Assembly: GCA_016776525.1 (NCBI GenBank)
Contig: JADHTD010000129.1
Location: forward strand, 1-7,276
Length of the DNA: 7,276 nucleotides
Origin: Rhodospirillales bacterium
Lineage (GTDB): Bacteria > Pseudomonadota > Alphaproteobacteria > Rhodospirillales > JADHTD01
Direction: 5' to 3'
Under the pieces are notes generated by a model. That model had not been told where the DNA came from, ran no database searches, and saw only the letters and a program-made list of their open reading frames with translations. Numbering within the stretch: position 1 is the first letter of the stretch; each line of letters starts with the position of its first letter. Position numbers and translations under genes: made by a program. Below are positions 5,341 through 7,276 of this stretch, piece by piece.

Positions 5341-5957
5341 TTCAACCGCTCCACAAGCTTCTCAACGGCATCCTTGGTGAGGACCAGTGTGTCCCGTTGC
5401 AGGATGTCGTAAACGTTGGCGCCCTGGCTGGGCAGGATATCAATTTCAGCCAGATTGGAGGCCGCCAAAGCGAAGTTGGCATCCACCTCGGAGCCGGCAA
5501 TAACCAGTGTTTTACCCCAACCGAGCTTATCCAGGCGCTTCGTCAATTCGGCCGTTTTGGCTTTTTTCAGCACCGCCGTATCAACAATGACCAGCTTGCC
5601 GTCCTTCTGTTTCGAGGACAGCGCCGTTTTCAGGGCCAGTTTACGGACCTTTTTCGGCAAGTCGTGGGCATGACTGCGGACCACCGGACCAAAGACGGTG
5701 CCACCACCGCGCATTTGCGGAGCGCGGACCGTACCCTGACGAGCGCGACCGGTGCCTTTTTGACGGAAAGGCTTGGCCGTGGTCCCGCGGACTTCGCTGC
5801 GGGTCTTGGTTTTGTGGGTTCCGGCCCGGCGTTTGGCAAGCTGCCAATTGACGGCACGGCTCAGAATGTCGGCGCGCACGTCGACGCCGAAAATGGCATC
5901 GTCGAGATCGATATCGCCGACCTTCTTGTTTTCCAGGCTAATGACGTCGCATTTCAT
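5337..5957 (-). CDS. rplD: 50S ribosomal protein L4
   Basis: L4 binds 23S rRNA domain I and lines the peptide exit tunnel; in E. coli it also represses its own operon. The product is 206 residues, the normal length. The N-terminus is MKCDVISLENKKVGDIDL. The Arg/Lys-rich extended loop lies at roughly residues 43-95, with THKTKTRSEVRGTTAKPFRQ, KGTGRARQGT and MRGGGTVFGP, all diagnostic of L4. The globular C-terminal half ends DAVEKLVERLK. The start ATG lies 6 nt after the rplC stop, with GAAGGAA 9 nt upstream inside the end of rplC. The stop overlaps the rplW start as ATGA, so rplD and rplW are probably translationally coupled. The E. coli-type L4 autogenous leader target has no room upstream of rpsJ, so regulation by L4 may differ here. 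Confidence 0.97.
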   Translation of the reverse strand: MKCDVISLENKKVGDIDLDDAIFGVDVRADILSRAVNWQLAKRRAGTHKTKTRSEVRGTTAKPFRQKGTGRARQGTVRAPQMRGGGTVFGPVVRSHAHDLPKKVRKLALKTALSSKQKDGKLVIVDTAVLKKAKTAELTKRLDKLGWGKTLVIAGSEVDANFALAASNLAEIDILPSQGANVYDILQRDTLVLTKDAVEKLVERLK

Positions 5958-5963
5958 CGTTGC

Positions 5964-6746
5964 TTATTCCTTCGTCTCGCCTTCTGCGGCATCGTCGGCT
6001 TTCGCCTCTTCGGCAACATTCTCGGCAGGCGCTTCTTCAACCGGAGTTTCTTCCGCCGGAGCCTCTTCTGCACTACCGCGTAAACCGGCCGGGAACGGCA
6101 CGTCCTCGGGCAGCGACTTCTTAACCGCGTCGGTAACCAGCACATAGCTGCCCTTGGAACCGGGAACCGCACCGCGGATCAGGATCAGGCCCTTTTCGTC
6201 GTCGGTGGAAACCACTTCCAGGTTCTGTTGGGTGGCCCGGACATTACCCATCTGGCCAGCCATTTTCTTACCCTTGAACACCTTTCCCGGGTCCTGACAC
6301 TGACCGGTGGAGCCAAGCGACCGGTGATTAATGGAAACGCCGTGCGAAGCCCTGAGGCCTTTGAAGCCATGACGCTTCATACCGCCGGCAAAGCCTTTGC
6401 CCTGGGTGGTTCCGGCAACGTCGACATACTGCCCGGCCACAAAGTGGTTAGCGGCAATTTCCGATCCGACATCGACCAAGCCATCGGCATCGACACGGAA
6501 TTCAACCATTTTGCGTTTCGGCTCGACCTTAGCGGCGGCAAAGTGACCGCGCATGGCCTTGCTGACGTTCTTCACCTTAGCCGCCGCGACACCAAGCTGA
6601 ACGGCGTTATAGCCATTCTTTTCAGCGGTACGCTGGGCAACAACCTGACAGTTGTCGACCTTCAACACGGTGACAGGGACATGCTTCCCGTCATCAGTGA
6701 AGACACGGCTCATACCTAATTTCTGTGCGATCAGACCGGTTCTCAT
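5964..6746 (-). CDS. rplC: 50S ribosomal protein L3 with acidic C-terminal tail
   Basis: L3 is an early 50S assembly protein whose long internal loop reaches towards the peptidyl-transferase centre. The product is 260 residues, against 209 in E. coli. The body (1 to about 222) starts MRTGLIAQKLGMSRVF and contains GTTQGKGFAGGMKRHGFKG and the signature GQCQDPGKVFKGKKMAGQMG. Gln151 in that signature aligns with the E. coli Gln that PrmB methylates. Residues 225-260 are an acidic, proline/alanine-rich tail with 14 Asp/Glu against 2 Lys and three EExPx units at 227-241; it is probably disordered and exposed. The start is ATG with AAAGGUAGG just upstream, overlapping the rpsJ stop. The last codons and stop hold the rplD Shine-Dalgarno (GAAGGAA). 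Identity is certain; the function of the tail is unknown. Confidence 0.97.
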   Translation of the reverse strand: MRTGLIAQKLGMSRVFTDDGKHVPVTVLKVDNCQVVAQRTAEKNGYNAVQLGVAAAKVKNVSKAMRGHFAAAKVEPKRKMVEFRVDADGLVDVGSEIAANHFVAGQYVDVAGTTQGKGFAGGMKRHGFKGLRASHGVSINHRSLGSTGQCQDPGKVFKGKKMAGQMGNVRATQQNLEVVSTDDEKGLILIRGAVPGSKGSYVLVTDAVKKSLPEDVPFPAGLRGSAEEAPAEETPVEEAPAENVAEEAKADDAAEGETKE

Positions 6747-6757
6747 AGAACCTACCT

Positions 6758-7066
6758 TTACAACTTAATCTCAACATCGACACCGGCGGCGAGGTCGAGC
6801 TTCATCAGCGCGTCCACCGTCTGTGGTGTCGGATCAACAATATCCAGCACCCTTTTGTGGGTGCGGATCTCAAACTGCTCACGGGACTTCTTGTCGATGT
6901 GCGGCGAGCGCAGCACCGTATATTTGTCAATCCGTGTGGGCAGAGGAATGGGGCCACGCACCTGCGCGCCCGTCCGTTGGGCCGTAGCGACGATTTCGCG
7001 AGCCGACTGGTCGAGCACACGGTGGTCGAACGCCTTTAATCCAATGCGAATATTTTGATTTTCCAT
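6758..7066 (-). CDS. rpsJ: 30S ribosomal protein S10 (NusE)
   Basis: S10 is a component of the 30S head and, as NusE, of transcription antitermination complexes with NusB. The product is 102 residues, the usual alphaproteobacterial length. It carries the family core RTGAQVRGPIPLPTR, then SPHIDKKSREQFEIRTHKR and the C-terminus DLAAGVDVEIKL. I start it at the ATG at 7066 (MENQNIRI...). An in-frame TTG at 7081 would add five residues absent from relatives and follows an in-frame UGA directly. The Shine-Dalgarno for the ATG is poor (only AAAAAGA close by), unlike most genes here. Near the N-terminus the sequence reads IRIGLKAFDH, where relatives that I recall usually have Arg in place of that Gly. 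It is the first gene of the S10 block, and rplC follows after 11 nt. Confidence 0.97.
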   Translation of the reverse strand: MENQNIRIGLKAFDHRVLDQSAREIVATAQRTGAQVRGPIPLPTRIDKYTVLRSPHIDKKSREQFEIRTHKRVLDIVDPTPQTVDALMKLDLAAGVDVEIKL

Positions 7067-7128
7067 GGTCTTTTTGCCCAATCAAATGCCGGTGACGATT
7101 TCTGTCGGCACCAGCTCCTTTCCATTCC
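7067..7128 (-). other. tuf-rpsJ intergenic leader with alternative hairpins
   Basis: This is the longest non-coding stretch in the window, 62 nt. On the transcribed strand it begins with a good Shine-Dalgarno core, AAGGAG (7120-7115), which is about 48 nt from the rpsJ ATG and so cannot serve it. Two mutually exclusive stems are visible. One pairs 7091-7098 with 7105-7112 (4+3 bp around a single mismatch, 6-nt loop). The other pairs 7087-7091 with 7106-7110 (5 bp perfect, extendable by a G-U pair). No U-tract follows, so it is not an intrinsic terminator, and I see no convincing -35/-10 pair. It is too short for the E. coli-type S10 leader bound by L4. Its role is unknown. Confidence 0.4.
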
Positions 7129-7276
7129 TTATTCTACAATAGCGGCAACGACGCCGGCGCCGACGGTGCGGCCGCCTTCGCGGATCGCGAAGCGCAGGCC
7201 TTCATCCATGGCGATCGGTGCAATCAGGTTGACCGTCATCGAGATGTTATCCCCCGGCATCACCATCTCGGTGCCT
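7129..7276 (-). CDS. tuf: Elongation factor Tu, C-terminal fragment (partial at window edge)
   Basis: This is the last 48 residues of EF-Tu plus a TAA stop at 7131-7129; the rest lies beyond the right edge. EF-Tu is the cytoplasmic GTPase that delivers aminoacyl-tRNA to the ribosomal A site. The visible part is the end of the C-terminal beta-barrel domain. It reads GTEMVMPGDNISMTV, then LIAPIAMDEGLRFAIREGGR and a finish in TVGAGVVAAIVE, all highly conserved EF-Tu sequence. The GTPase domain is outside the window. The gene lies 62 nt upstream of rpsJ on the same strand. That is the familiar alphaproteobacterial arrangement in which the str operon (rpsL-rpsG-fusA-tuf) runs into the S10 operon. 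It is certainly EF-Tu; I cannot tell whether a second tuf copy exists elsewhere in the genome. Confidence 0.97.
   Translation of the reverse strand, partial: GTEMVMPGDNISMTVNLIAPIAMDEGLRFAIREGGRTVGAGVVAAIVE

Noticed and set aside
5397..6083. 228-codon open frame on the plus strand across rplD and the end of rplC
   Set aside because: It runs antisense across two certain genes and has no recognisable domain; the Phe/Arg-rich end merely mirrors the acidic L3 tail codons.
7067..7081. TTG start adding five residues to S10
   Set aside because: It follows an in-frame UGA directly and has no Shine-Dalgarno at proper spacing; relatives start at the equivalent of the ATG at 7066.
7082..7111. Nine-codon leader peptide (GTG at 7111, stop UGA at 7082) after the AAGGAG in the tuf-rpsJ gap
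   Set aside because: The start is only three bases from the Shine-Dalgarno, and there is no run of regulatory codons that would suggest attenuation.
1..7276. Novel system, mobile element or horizontal insert inside the operon
   Set aside because: Gene order is the canonical S10-spc order with no extra gene, no repeats flanking any segment and uniform strand; every frame of meaningful length on the minus strand is accounted for.

Overview
The window is one uninterrupted stretch of the conserved ribosomal-protein supercluster, read entirely from the minus strand. In transcription order (right to left) it holds the 3' end of an EF-Tu gene, the complete S10 operon gene order (rpsJ, rplC, rplD, rplW, rplB, rpsS, rplV, rpsC, rplP, rpmC, rpsQ) and then the first part of the spc operon (rplN, rplX, rplE, rpsN, rpsH). 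The last gene, rpsH, runs off the left edge. There are 14 complete ribosomal-protein genes plus rpsJ, also complete, and two partial genes, one at each edge. I see no tRNA, rRNA, mobile element, CRISPR array or phage gene.

The proteins point to an alphaproteobacterium. L22 has the opening ...RTLADNEA, L29 has ...RVKQVRRDIARIKTIL, S14 is the long zinc-free form of 101 residues, S10 is the 102-residue form, and tuf lies directly upstream of rpsJ. Base composition looks moderately GC-rich by eye; I did not count it. I cannot name the order or genus.

The layout is extremely compact. Spacers range from overlaps (rplD/rplW share ATGA, rplV/rpsC form TAATG, rplN/rplX form TGATG) to 37 nt (rpsC-rplP) and 34 nt (rpsQ-rplN). 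The widest gap is the 62 nt between tuf and rpsJ. Nearly every gene has a Shine-Dalgarno sequence, often embedded in the last codons of the gene before it. This fits one polycistronic mRNA with translational coupling. No promoter or intrinsic terminator is recognisable, and no stretch of 300 bases lacks a gene. The products are structural parts of both subunits, so co-transcription keeps their amounts matched.

I found no new biological system. The points that depart from the textbook operon are modest. L5 and L3 both carry strongly acidic C-terminal tails of about 40 residues. A long, nearly perfect hairpin has the rpsQ stop codon exactly in its loop, and weaker hairpins lie at the rpmC and rpsC stops. 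The tuf-rpsJ spacer can form two competing hairpins next to an orphan Shine-Dalgarno sequence and has no room for an E. coli-type S10 leader.
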